Notes under the pieces: generated by a model
Databases searched by the model: none
The model's input: only the letters and a program-made list of their open reading frames with translations
Told to the model about the DNA's origin: nothing
Source of the DNA: Martinezella tropici
Lineage (GTDB): Bacteria > Pseudomonadota > Alphaproteobacteria > Rhizobiales > Rhizobiaceae
Length of the DNA stretch: 64,000 nucleotides
Assembly (NCBI GenBank): GCA_000799755.1
Contig: JUHI01000012.1
Coordinates: forward strand, 1 to 64,000
Direction: 5' to 3'
Shown here: piece after piece, positions 17,627 to 25,804 of the stretch
Layout: each line of letters begins with the position of its first letter
Numbering within the stretch: position 1 is the stretch's first letter
Made by a program: the position numbers and the translations under genes

Positions 17627-18586
17627 TTACGGCGTGAACGCTGCTTCAGATGTATCGGATACCGGCCTGGAAGCAAAGCGTCGCTCGCGCCAGAGGATAT
17701 AGAGGCCGGAGCCGATGATGATGAGAATGCCAAGCCATTTGATCGCATCCGGGAAGTTGTCGAAAACCAACCAGCCGAAGATGGTCGCGGAGACGATCTC
17801 GAAATATTGCAGAGGTGCGAGCGTCGAGGCTGGCACCGCGCGATAGGCGTGGACCGTCAGAATGCCGGTGACGGCTGCACTAACGCCGACGCCAAGCAGG
17901 TAGAGCATGGCAGTGAGGTCCGGCATCACGAGATCAAGGATTGCAATTCCCGTTGCCCGGCCGATTGCGAGCAGGATCAGGCTGAGGCCGATGCCCCATA
18001 TGCCCGTCTGGAACTGCATCGACCAGGCATCCTCGCTATGGGAGACGACGCGCGTAATCATCACGTAAACGGCAATGCAAAGGGCGGTGACGACGGGCAG
18101 TAGCGCGATGAAGCCGACTTCCTGAAAGCTCGGCTGGATGATGAGCATCGCGCCGAAGAAGCCGACGGCGCAGGCGGTGTAGCGTCGCCATCCGATGGTT
18201 TCCTTAAGGAAGATGCTGCTCAGGATCGTCAGCATCATCGGCTCGACGAAGAAGATGGCGATGGCGTCGGCAACTTCCATGACCTGCAGCGTGGTCACGA
18301 AGGACACCATGGACAGTGTGAGCACGGCAGCACGGATGGCATGAATACCGCTGCGCCGCCATGTCCACAGACCCCATTGTCCGCGCATAACCATCATCGG
18401 CAGTGCGAAGAGCGATTGGAAGATGAAGCGCGCGGCAGTGACTTCTCCCGGCGGAATGGTTGTTGCCGCGAGCTTGGAGAAGATGTCGATGATCGGCGAG
18501 AGGACGACGGATAGAAACATCATCAACAGGCCGAAGGTCAGCTCCGATTGCGGCAATCGGACTGAGGAGCCGCTGGAGGTGTTCAT
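17627..18586 (-). CDS. DMT/EamA-family transporter
   Basis: Inner-membrane protein of 319 residues with about ten hydrophobic segments and two EamA repeats (first from residue 15, second near 160-300). It starts with LTFGLLMMFLSVVLSPIIDIFSKLA and has LQVMEVADAIAIFFVEPMM in the first repeat. AAGGAAA precedes the ATG at 18584-18586. Members export amino acids, metabolites or nucleotides. It is 18 bases upstream of the CoA transferase and 19 bases downstream of the alpha/beta hydrolase, so it belongs to their operon and could move the substrate or product of that pathway. Confidence 0.9.
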   Translation of the reverse strand: MNTSSGSSVRLPQSELTFGLLMMFLSVVLSPIIDIFSKLAATTIPPGEVTAARFIFQSLFALPMMVMRGQWGLWTWRRSGIHAIRAAVLTLSMVSFVTTLQVMEVADAIAIFFVEPMMLTILSSIFLKETIGWRRYTACAVGFFGAMLIIQPSFQEVGFIALLPVVTALCIAVYVMITRVVSHSEDAWSMQFQTGIWGIGLSLILLAIGRATGIAILDLVMPDLTAMLYLLGVGVSAAVTGILTVHAYRAVPASTLAPLQYFEIVSATIFGWLVFDNFPDAIKWLGILIIIGSGLYILWRERRFASRPVSDTSEAAFTP

Positions 18587-18605
18587 TACAGAATTTCCTT
18601 GAGAA

Positions 18606-19538
18606 TCAGTTCTTTGCCGTCATCTTCTTGCACCAATCGGCAAAGTCGGAAATGGCTTGCTCGGCGCCGATGTCGTTGAGCGTCTCGTGCCGCATGTCTG
18701 GATAGATCTCAGTGGTGATATGAGCGAGGCCAGCACCTTTCAAATGATTTGCCAGCCAGGAAATTGCCTTCGCGTTGTCGGTTGCCGGGTCCTTGCCACC
18801 GCCGACGAGATGGATCGGCATGTCGCGAGAGAGACGGTCGAGATAGGTCCTTTGTGGCGCTCGGAAGGTGAGTTCGAATATGTCGAGCCAGAGCGAGACG
18901 GAGGCATCGAAGCCGCACAGCGGATCGGCGACGTACTTGTCGACCTGCGCCGGGATGCGGGAGAGCCAGTCGAAGTCCGTGCGTCGGTTCGGAATAGATC
19001 GCGCCCAGGTGCCGAAGGTCAATTTCGGCAGCGGTCCGCTTGGCACATCCGATCCCTTGAACATCCGCTCGGTCCTGAGAATGAGTTGGGCGGCGCGGCC
19101 GGCAATGCCTGGATTGAAATTCGAGTTCCACACGGTGACGGCATCGAATTTGTCGGGATAGGTGACGGCCGCGTTCAGGCTGATTAGACCGCCCATGGAA
19201 TGACCGAACAGGATGATCGGCAGGCCGGGATGGGTGCTTGCGGCGAGCTCACGCATGGCAAGGACATCGGCGATGACCTGCTCGACACCATCTCTTCGGG
19301 CGAAGCGCCCGATCGGCGCATCGTAGGCAACGGTCTCGCCATGCCCGCGATGGTCATGGGCATAGACATGAAATCCTTGGGCGGCCATCGCGTTCGCGAA
19401 GGTTTCATAGCGACGGGAGTGCTCGGCGAGGCCGTGCGAGATCAGAAGGACGCCGCGAGCATCGATCGCCGTCGGCAAATGATGATAGGCAAGGGTCGCG
19501 CCCGTCGGACTGTTCAGGCGCTGTGTCTCGGCGAACAT
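18606..19538 (-). CDS. Alpha/beta hydrolase, monoacylglycerol lipase/lysophospholipase-like
   Basis: Serine hydrolase of 310 residues of the Hydrolase_4 (PldB/monoglyceride lipase-like) group. The catalytic triad can be read: Ser in GHSMGG near residue 112, Asp in GGGKDPATDN near 250 and His in DMRHETLND near 283. The oxyanion region is ISHGLAEHSRRYE with the AHDHRGHGET loop typical of monoacylglycerol lipases. There is no signal peptide, so it is probably cytoplasmic. A GGAGG ribosome site lies before the ATG. It is the promoter-proximal gene of a four-gene minus-strand operon with an EamA transporter, a CoA transferase and a TPP enzyme. Confidence 0.88.
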   Translation of the reverse strand: MFAETQRLNSPTGATLAYHHLPTAIDARGVLLISHGLAEHSRRYETFANAMAAQGFHVYAHDHRGHGETVAYDAPIGRFARRDGVEQVIADVLAMRELAASTHPGLPIILFGHSMGGLISLNAAVTYPDKFDAVTVWNSNFNPGIAGRAAQLILRTERMFKGSDVPSGPLPKLTFGTWARSIPNRRTDFDWLSRIPAQVDKYVADPLCGFDASVSLWLDIFELTFRAPQRTYLDRLSRDMPIHLVGGGKDPATDNAKAISWLANHLKGAGLAHITTEIYPDMRHETLNDIGAEQAISDFADWCKKMTAKN

Positions 19539-19703
19539 GCTTCATTCCTCCCGGATTGAACGAAAGGTTATCATCCGCCCGATTGCAATGGATAGGTGGT
19601 GAAGCTCACAGAAATAAATCTTTCCGAGCGCCGCGATTCAGGATTGCGCACACTCGAGCAACCTGCTTATTTGTTCCCATAATGTTCCAGTTGGAGGCGG
19701 GGA

Positions 19704-20450
19704 ATGAAGCATTGGCTTCGGGTATTTGCGGTTGCAATCCTTTCGGTCGGCATTGTGACCGGCGCCATGGCGCAGGACCATAGCCGCGGGCGGACGCGCT
19801 TTATCCTGGCGGCAAGCTGGGAGCCGACATTTTGCCAAACGAACCAGAAGAAGGCGGAGTGCCGGAACCAGTCGTCGGACAATCATGACGCCACGAATTT
19901 TTCGTTGCACGGCCTCTGGCCGATGCGGCAGCAATATTGTGATGTCTCCGATGATCTGAAGCAGGCAGATCGCAGCAGCGACTGGAAGGACCTGCCGGCG
20001 GTACAGCTGTCGCAAGACGTGAAGACCAAGCTCGACAAGGTGATGCCGGGCACGCAATCCGGGCTCGAGCGGCACGAGTGGATCAAGCACGGCACCTGCA
20101 CGAAGCTCAGCGCCGACCAATATTTCTCCATCGCCGCCGGCCTGATTACCGAACTCAATGCATCGACGGTGCGCGATCTCTTCGCCCAGAACATCGGCAA
20201 GGAGCTCGACGCCGAAAGCATCAAGGCAGCCTTCGACCAGAGCTTCGGCGAGGGGGCCAATGCCCGCATCAAGATGAGCTGCCGCCGCGTCGGCAATGTC
20301 AGGATGATTTCTGAGTTGACCATAGGTCTCTCGGAAGATGCGATCGATCCGCCGCAGGGTAACGAGCCTCGGCTTGCGAAGCTCATCCAGGGGGCGGGCA
20401 GCACTTCCTTCGGCTGTGACCGCGGCGTGGTGGACGCGGCCGGTTTCTAG
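19704..20450 (+). CDS. Ribonuclease T2 family protein, periplasmic
   Basis: Secreted RNase I-type endoribonuclease of 248 residues. Residues 1-23 form a signal peptide ending in GAMAQ. Both catalytic blocks of the T2 family are intact: FSLHGLWPM (CAS I, catalytic His) near residue 70 and HEWIKHGTC (CAS II, Glu/His) near residue 125. Several Cys residues (AECRNQ, QYCDVS, GTCTK, MSCRR, FGCDR) can form disulfides in the periplasm. The ATG at 19704 follows GGAGGCGGGG. The gene stands alone and diverges from the alpha/beta hydrolase operon. Such enzymes scavenge extracellular RNA. A GC-rich stem at 20481-20514 follows its stop. Confidence 0.92.
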   Translation: MKHWLRVFAVAILSVGIVTGAMAQDHSRGRTRFILAASWEPTFCQTNQKKAECRNQSSDNHDATNFSLHGLWPMRQQYCDVSDDLKQADRSSDWKDLPAVQLSQDVKTKLDKVMPGTQSGLERHEWIKHGTCTKLSADQYFSIAAGLITELNASTVRDLFAQNIGKELDAESIKAAFDQSFGEGANARIKMSCRRVGNVRMISELTIGLSEDAIDPPQGNEPRLAKLIQGAGSTSFGCDRGVVDAAGF

Positions 20451-20480
20451 CCTAATCCGGTCTTTGCGACGCGGATAAAT

Positions 20481-20514
20481 GCCCTCGGACAAGGTTTCGC
20501 CGTTGCCCGAGGGC
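20481..20514 (+). terminator. Possible terminator after the RNase T2 gene
   Basis: GCCCTCGG (20481-20488) pairs with CCGAGGGC (20507-20514) around an 18-base loop, 30 bases past the stop. The T run is weak (GGGTTTCG), so termination strength is uncertain. Confidence 0.45.
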
Positions 20515-20576
20515 CGGGTTTCGCCTACATAGCGGCACAATTCGCAATGTTATCCGCCCGTGGAGTAACCCAAGCT

Positions 20577-22226
20577 ATGGCACGTCAGTTTATTTATCAT
20601 ATGGCCGGACTGAATAAGTCCTATGGCGCCAAGAAGATCCTCGAGAACATCCATCTCTCCTTCTACCCCGACGCCAAGATCGGTATTCTCGGCCCGAACG
20701 GTGCGGGTAAGTCGACGGTGCTGCGCATCATGGCCGGCCTCGACAAGGAATATACCGGCGAAGCCTGGTTGGCCGAAGGCGCCACCATCGGTTACCTCGC
20801 GCAGGAGCCTCAGCTCGATCCGAACAAGACGGTTTTCGAAAACGTCATGGAAGGCGTTGCCAAGAAAACCGAAATCCTCAATCGCTACAACGAATTGATG
20901 ATGAACTATTCCGACGAGACTGCGGAAGAGGGCGCCAAGCTCCAGGACATCATCGACAGCCAGAATCTCTGGGATCTGGAAAGCCAGGTCGAGATGGCAA
21001 TGGAAGCGTTGTGCTGCCCGCCGCGCGATGCCGAAGTCACTAGCCTTTCCGGCGGTGAGCGCCGCCGTATCGCGCTTTGCCGCCTGCTTCTCTCGCAGCC
21101 GGACCTGCTGCTGCTCGACGAACCGACCAACCATCTCGACGCCGAGACCATCGCCTGGCTGGAAAAGCATCTGCGCGACTATCCGGGTGCCGTGATGATG
21201 ATCACCCACGATCGCTACTTCCTCGACAATGTCACAGGCTGGATCCTCGAACTCGACCGCGGCCGCGGCATTCCCTACGAAGGCAACTATTCCGCCTATC
21301 TGCGGGCCAAGGCCAAGCGCATGCAGCAGGAAGCCCGCGAAGAAGCTGGCCGTCAGAAGGCGATCAGCCGCGAACAGGAATGGATTGCCTCCAGCCCCAA
21401 GGCCCGTCAGGCCAAGTCCAAGGCGCGTATCAACGCTTACGAACAGTTGGTCGATGCTGCCGAAAATCAGCGTCCCGGCGATGCGCAGATCATCATTCCG
21501 GTCAGCGAGCGTCTCGGTCAGGTGGTGGTCGAGATGGAGGGCATCACCAAGGGTTTCGAAGGCCGCACGCTGATCAACGATCTGTCGATCAAGCTGCCGC
21601 CGGGCGGCATCGTCGGCATCATCGGCCCGAACGGCGCCGGCAAGACGACCCTGTTCAAGATGATCACCGGTCAGGAAAAGCCGGATGCCGGCTCGGTCCG
21701 CATCGGCGAGACGGTGCATCTCAGCTACGTCGACCAGAGCCGCGACGCGCTTGATGGCAATAAGACGGTATGGGAGGAAATCTCCGGCGGCGCCGAAGTC
21801 ATCAAGCTCGGCAAGTTCGACATGAACTCGCGCGCCTATTGCGGCGCCTTCAACTTCAAGGGCGGCGACCAGCAGCAAAAGGTCGGCAATCTCTCCGGCG
21901 GTCAGCGCAACCGCGTTCACCTGGCCAAGATGCTGAAGGCTGGCGGCAACGTGCTTCTGCTCGACGAACCCACCAACGACCTCGATACGGAAACGCTGGG
22001 AGCGCTGGAAAGCGCGCTTGAAAACTTCGCCGGCTGCGCCATCATCATCAGCCACGATCGTATGTTCCTCGACCGTCTGGCCACGCATATCCTAGCCTTT
22101 GAAGGCGAAGGCCATGTCGAATGGTTCGAAGGCAATTTCGAAGATTACGAGCAGGACAAGATCCGCCGCCTCGGCCCCGATGCCCTCAATCCAGGCAGCC
22201 AGGCGCACAAGCGACTGACGCGCTAA
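20577..22226 (+). CDS. ettA: Energy-dependent translational throttle protein EttA (ABC-F ATPase)
   Basis: Soluble ABC-F protein of 549 residues with two ATPase domains that binds the ribosomal E site and tunes the first elongation steps. The first domain has Walker A GPNGAGKST near residue 40 and signature LSGGERRRIA with Walker B LLLLDEPTNHLD. The second has GPNGAGKTT near 355 and LSGGQRNRVHLAKM with LLLDEPTNDLD. The linker between them (YSAYLRAKAKRMQQE onwards, near 245-320) is the charged ABC-F tether. The arm region characteristic of EttA lies in the first domain near residues 90-140. The ATG at 20577 (MARQFIYHMAGLNK) has GGAG upstream. A terminator follows. Confidence 0.94.
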   Translation: MARQFIYHMAGLNKSYGAKKILENIHLSFYPDAKIGILGPNGAGKSTVLRIMAGLDKEYTGEAWLAEGATIGYLAQEPQLDPNKTVFENVMEGVAKKTEILNRYNELMMNYSDETAEEGAKLQDIIDSQNLWDLESQVEMAMEALCCPPRDAEVTSLSGGERRRIALCRLLLSQPDLLLLDEPTNHLDAETIAWLEKHLRDYPGAVMMITHDRYFLDNVTGWILELDRGRGIPYEGNYSAYLRAKAKRMQQEAREEAGRQKAISREQEWIASSPKARQAKSKARINAYEQLVDAAENQRPGDAQIIIPVSERLGQVVVEMEGITKGFEGRTLINDLSIKLPPGGIVGIIGPNGAGKTTLFKMITGQEKPDAGSVRIGETVHLSYVDQSRDALDGNKTVWEEISGGAEVIKLGKFDMNSRAYCGAFNFKGGDQQQKVGNLSGGQRNRVHLAKMLKAGGNVLLLDEPTNDLDTETLGALESALENFAGCAIIISHDRMFLDRLATHILAFEGEGHVEWFEGNFEDYEQDKIRRLGPDALNPGSQAHKRLTR

Positions 22227-22245
22227 GCTATCGGTCTCACTCATC

Positions 22246-22273
22246 GAAAACCCCGGCTTGTCCGGGGTTTTTG
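22246..22273 (+). terminator. Rho-independent terminator after ettA
   Basis: AAAACCCCGG and CCGGGGTTTTT form a stem with a short CTTGT loop and a T run, 20 bases after the ettA stop. Confidence 0.88.
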
Positions 22274-22382
22274 TTTGCACTTCGGCGTAAGCGGGTATTC
22301 CGTTTTCGTCAGAAACTAACAGATTTCCGACGTCGAATTAACGTCGCGAGCGATTGGCTCTTGCAGATCGTGCTCAAATCAC

Positions 22383-22398
22383 ATAAAGATATCTTTAT
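22383..22398. promoter_or_regulatory. Perfect 16-base palindrome upstream of the ArsR-methyltransferase gene
   Basis: ATAAAGATATCTTTAT is fully self-complementary and ends 18 bases before the ATG at 22417, in an AT-rich stretch of a GC-rich genome. ArsR-family proteins bind such short AT-rich palindromes. Autoregulation of the regulator-metF operon is the simplest reading. Confidence 0.6.
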
Positions 22399-22416
22399 AT
22401 CTTGATTGGGTGTCGA

Positions 22417-23442
22417 ATGACGGATCTGGTTAAACTCGGCTTGGATGACGTGGTGGATGTGCTGAAGGCGGTCGGCGAGCCGACGCGGCTGCGTCTTCTC
22501 GCGCTGCTCGCAGCCGGGGACCTCACGGTCACCGATCTTACCGAAATTCTCGGCCAATCACAGCCGCGCATTTCCCGACACTTGAAGTTGCTCGGCGAAG
22601 CCGGCCTGATCGATCGCTATCAGGAAGGCGCGTGGGCCTATTTCCGCCTGAAGCAGGAAGGCAAGGCGGTGACGCTGGCGCGCGCGCTGCTGCGCCACAC
22701 CGCCGAGAAGGATACGGTGCTGCTGCGCGATGGCGAGCGCCTTTCTTCTGTGAAGCGCGTTCGCGCCGAGCGCGCCCAGGCCTATTTCAGCCGCAATGCT
22801 GCCGAATGGGATGAGCTGCGGCGTCTCCATGTCGCTGATGAGGATGTCGACAAGGCGCTGATCGATCTGATCGGCCCGCAGCCGATCGACTCCTTTCTCG
22901 ATCTTGGCACAGGCACGGGCCGCATGTTGCAGCTTCTGACCGGCCACTACCGTCGGGCCGTCGGCATAGATGCCAGCCGCGACATGCTGGCCGTTGCTCG
23001 CGCCAATCTCGACCGGGCCAACATCACGAGCGCCTCTGTGCGCCATGGCGATATCTTCAACCTGCCGCTCGAACAGCAGGATTTCGACCTCATCACCATC
23101 CATCAGGTGCTGCATTTCCTCGATCAGCCGGAAATCGCCATTAACGAGGCGGCGCGAATGCTGCGGCCCGGCGGCCGGCTTGTGATCATCGATCTTGCGC
23201 CGCACGGGCTCGAATATCTGCGTGACGATCATGCGCATCTGCGTCTCGGCTTCTCGCATCAGACCATGTCGGATTGGCTGAAGCTGGCGGGGCTGGATGT
23301 CGAGCGTGTGCAGGACCTTCATTCGGGAAAGGAAGGCGGTCAGGCGCTGACAGTCACCATCTGGCTGGCGCGCGACCCGCGGTTGCTGATTGCGGCCGAC
23401 CAAGACCTCCAATCGTCCCCCATTCTTGCCGGGAGAGTTTGA
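22417..23442 (+). CDS. ArsR-family regulator fused to a SAM-dependent methyltransferase domain
   Basis: Two-domain protein of 341 residues. Residues 1-95 are an ArsR winged helix (ALLAAGDLTVTDLTEILGQSQPRISRHLKLLGEAGLI) without the metal-binding Cys pair of arsenic sensors. Residues from about 120 to 320 are a class I methyltransferase fold with the SAM motif FLDLGTGTGRML near 160 and VLHFLDQPE, RMLRPGGRLVIID following. The same architecture is found in SahR-type regulators of the methionine/SAM cycle in Proteobacteria, and here metF starts two bases after its stop. I infer that it senses SAM or S-adenosylhomocysteine through the methyltransferase fold and controls methionine synthesis. Enzymatic methyltransferase activity is not shown. 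The start ATG at 22417 was preferred over an upstream one at 22402 by family alignment. Confidence 0.85.
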   Translation: MTDLVKLGLDDVVDVLKAVGEPTRLRLLALLAAGDLTVTDLTEILGQSQPRISRHLKLLGEAGLIDRYQEGAWAYFRLKQEGKAVTLARALLRHTAEKDTVLLRDGERLSSVKRVRAERAQAYFSRNAAEWDELRRLHVADEDVDKALIDLIGPQPIDSFLDLGTGTGRMLQLLTGHYRRAVGIDASRDMLAVARANLDRANITSASVRHGDIFNLPLEQQDFDLITIHQVLHFLDQPEIAINEAARMLRPGGRLVIIDLAPHGLEYLRDDHAHLRLGFSHQTMSDWLKLAGLDVERVQDLHSGKEGGQALTVTIWLARDPRLLIAADQDLQSSPILAGRV

Positions 23443-23443
23443 C

Positions 23444-24346
23444 ATGTCTTCGAGATCCGAAAGCCGTGATGACGGTATCCGCATTTCCTTCGAGTTCTTT
23501 CCGCCGAAATCGGAAGAGGCGGAGCAGCAGCTCTGGAACACTGTCGAGGAACTAAGCGATTGGGAGCCCGAGTTCGTCTCGGTCACCTATGGGGCCGGCG
23601 GCTCGACCAAGGCGCCGACCTTGTCTGCCGTGCGCAAGATGATCCATGAGACGCCGTTCACGACGGCGTCGCATCTGACCTGCGTCGGGGCGACGCGCGA
23701 GGACACGCATCGGGTCATCGACGAGTTCTTGGCTGCCGGCGTTCGCCGTTTCGTCGCCCTGCGCGGCGATCCGCCTGGTGGTGTCGGTTCGGCCTATCAG
23801 CCGCATCCGGGTGGTTATGCCAATGCGGCGGAACTGGTTGGGGCTTTGCGCGAGCGCGGCGATTTCGACATCTCCGTCTCGGCCTATCCTGAAAAGCATC
23901 CGGAAAGCCGCGATACGGCTGCAGATATCGACATGCTGAAGCGCAAGGCGGAGAATGGCGCCGACCGGGCGCTGACCCAGTTCTTCTTCGATAATGACGC
24001 TTTCGAGCGCTATCACGACAGTGTCCGCGCCGCTGGCATCGAGATTCCGGTCGTGCCAGGGATCATGCCGATCCAGAACCTGACGCAGCTGAAGCGCTTT
24101 GCCGGCGCCTGCGGCACGAACATTCCGTCCTGGCTCGACGAGCGTTTCGCCGGTCTGGACGAAAACACCGAGGAGCGTGCCAGGGTTGCCGCCGAAGTGG
24201 CTGCCGAGCAGATCCAGGATCTGATGCGCCGCGGCATCCATGAGTTTCACCTCTATACGATGAACCGTTCGGCGCTGGTTTCGGCCGTGCTTGAACGGTT
24301 AGGCCTGCAGCGCAAGGTGGATGCGCGGGCCGGTGCCGCCGCCTGA
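23444..24346 (+). CDS. metF: 5,10-methylenetetrahydrofolate reductase
   Basis: Flavoprotein that reduces methylene-THF to methyl-THF, the methyl donor for methionine synthesis. The product is 300 residues, normal for bacterial MetF. Family features are SFEFFPPKSEEAE at the start with the active-site Glu, FVSVTYGAGGST near residue 45, ALRGDPPGG near 110, and DRALTQFFFDND near 175, then PVVPGIMPI. GGGAGAG precedes the ATG, which begins two bases after the stop of the ArsR-methyltransferase gene. The pairing ties the regulator to one-carbon and methionine metabolism. Confidence 0.96.
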   Translation: MSSRSESRDDGIRISFEFFPPKSEEAEQQLWNTVEELSDWEPEFVSVTYGAGGSTKAPTLSAVRKMIHETPFTTASHLTCVGATREDTHRVIDEFLAAGVRRFVALRGDPPGGVGSAYQPHPGGYANAAELVGALRERGDFDISVSAYPEKHPESRDTAADIDMLKRKAENGADRALTQFFFDNDAFERYHDSVRAAGIEIPVVPGIMPIQNLTQLKRFAGACGTNIPSWLDERFAGLDENTEERARVAAEVAAEQIQDLMRRGIHEFHLYTMNRSALVSAVLERLGLQRKVDARAGAAA

Positions 24347-24366
24347 GCACTTCACGGGAGCCGATA

Positions 24367-24403
24367 AAAAAGCGCATGTCCGGTCGGGACATGCGCTTTT
24401 CTA
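24367..24403 (+). terminator. Rho-independent terminator after metF
   Basis: AAAAGCGCATGTCC and GGGACATGCGCTTTT form a 14-base stem with a GGTC loop. It begins about 20 bases after the metF stop and ends in TTTTCT. The A run on its left makes it usable for the minus-strand small gene at 24465-24542 as well. Confidence 0.88.
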
Positions 24404-24464
24404 ATGAAACAGGGGTTTTGTTAGCTTTTCGGAGTTTGGTCGTCTGCGAATTTCACCAAAGCCG

Positions 24465-24542
24465 TCAGATGAAAAGCATCGTCACGACGAAAGCAAAGGC
24501 CGCACCGACCACTAGGACGTTGATGGATCGTGTTAATCCCAT
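24465..24542 (-). CDS. Predicted 25-residue single-span membrane peptide
   Basis: A very short reading frame encodes MGLTRSINVLVVGAAFAFVVTMLFI and then TGA (shown here as segments MGLTRSIN, VLVVGAAFAFVV, TMLFI). It has a near-perfect AGGAGGAAG ribosome site (24546-24553) directly before the ATG at 24540-24542. A positively charged start followed by some 17 hydrophobic residues predicts one membrane span. It lies alone between metF and an EamA transporter gene in what would otherwise be 380 bases of noncoding DNA. Its downstream side faces the bidirectional hairpin at 24367-24403. I know no function. The ribosome site, composition and isolation make it a likely true small gene. Confidence 0.65.
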   Translation of the reverse strand: MGLTRSINVLVVGAAFAFVVTMLFI

Positions 24543-24725
24543 GTCTTCCTCCTCAGTCAGCCGTTAAATTTTATGTCGAAAATGTGTCTTTTGGAAAGAA
24601 CATTCGATGCTGCGGCGCGGTAGCCGCCTGTTGCTTTGATTCAAGTTTTCGCCCTAGCGAGTTGAACTGGCTTTACAATTTTCGGTCGAACAAGATCGGT
24701 TCAGTTGTGTATAAACCGCGTGGCG

Positions 24726-25652
24726 TCAGGCCACATCGGGGCGCAAACTGCTTTTGACCCACGCGTAGAGCCTTCCATCCAGGATAAGCAGCCCCGTCGC
24801 GATCAGCAGCATACCGGCGATTTCCGCGGACCCCATGCGCTCCCCGAGGAAAAGAAAGCCGAGCAGCAGGGCGCTTGGTGGCACGAGCAAGGTGACGAGA
24901 GACGTATTGGTGGCGCCGGCAAGCTCGATGATCCGAAAGAAGAGGATGTAGGCAAAGGCGGTGGACAGAAGCGCCAGGCCGAGAATGGCAGCAATTGCCA
25001 TCAACGGTGGAGCGGCGAGTGTCCAAGGCTGATCGATCGACAGGGCGACCGGCAGCATGATGAGCGAAGAGCCGGTCAGCTGGCCCGCTGCCACAACCGG
25101 CGGCGCAATGCCTTTGAAGCGTTTGGCATAGATGGCGGCAAAGCCATAGGAGATCGCCGCCAGGATCGGCAGCGATAGCGCCCAGAAGGGAACTGAGCCG
25201 CTGCTAGTAACGCTCGGTCCGAGCAGCACCGCGGTTCCAAGCAATCCTGTGAGGCATCCGGCGAGCTTGGCGGATGTCAGGCGCTCGTCCGTTGTGAGCT
25301 GATTGCCGATCAGCACGGTCCACATCGGTGTCGTTGCATTCAGGATGGAGGCGAGGCCGGCGCCCATCTGCGTCTGACCACAGAAGAGCAAGGTGTGCGG
25401 TATGGCGTTATTGATCAGTCCCAGCAGCAGAAATTGCCGCCAATGGCGCCGCAGTGACTGATAGATATCGAGGCGGCCAGCGAGATAGACATGCAGCGCC
25501 GCTGCTGCCAGCGACAGGCGCAGAAGGACGAGCGTAAAGGGCGGGACGTGGTGAACCGCGATCCGCGCGAAGAAGAACGATCCGCCCCAGATTAATCCCA
25601 GCAACAGCAGCAGGCCCCAGGTCGAGGCACTCATTCGGTTCTCGCCATTCAT
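24726..25652 (-). CDS. DMT/EamA-family transporter
   Basis: Inner-membrane carrier of 308 residues with ten predicted spans in two EamA repeats: the first opens with LLLLLGLIWGGSFFFARIAV, the second contains ISYGFAAIYAKRF. A conserved FLFLGERMGSAEIAGMLLI block near residue 270 is typical. The ATG at 25650-25652 is preceded by AGGAGAG; a second ATG six codons in has no such site. The gene is monocistronic. The substrate is unknown, as is common for this family of metabolite exporters. Confidence 0.9.
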   Translation of the reverse strand: MNGENRMSASTWGLLLLLGLIWGGSFFFARIAVHHVPPFTLVLLRLSLAAAALHVYLAGRLDIYQSLRRHWRQFLLLGLINNAIPHTLLFCGQTQMGAGLASILNATTPMWTVLIGNQLTTDERLTSAKLAGCLTGLLGTAVLLGPSVTSSGSVPFWALSLPILAAISYGFAAIYAKRFKGIAPPVVAAGQLTGSSLIMLPVALSIDQPWTLAAPPLMAIAAILGLALLSTAFAYILFFRIIELAGATNTSLVTLLVPPSALLLGFLFLGERMGSAEIAGMLLIATGLLILDGRLYAWVKSSLRPDVA

Positions 25653-25756
25653 GTCGATCTCTCCTCTTTCGATCCATCTAAACTGGAAGAGGGGCGATGC
25701 ACCACCCGTTTCCTGCGCCGGGGATTGTCGGCGCCTGGAGGTGGCAGGGGAGATAC

Positions 25757-25787
25757 AAAAAAGGCGGCTCGAAGTCGCCTTTTCGAT
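25757..25787. terminator. Terminator downstream of the MltB-type transglycosylase gene
   Basis: On the minus strand AAAAGGCGACTT and a complementary CGCCTTTTTTGT form a hairpin ending in a T run, about 20 bases past the stop at 25805. Confidence 0.75.
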
Positions 25788-25804
25788 CTGATAATCAGGA
25801 AAAA

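Noticed and set aside
22274..22416. SAM riboswitch before the ArsR-metF operon
   Set aside because: The leader is too short and shows no SAM-II or other riboswitch core; the palindrome explains control more simply.
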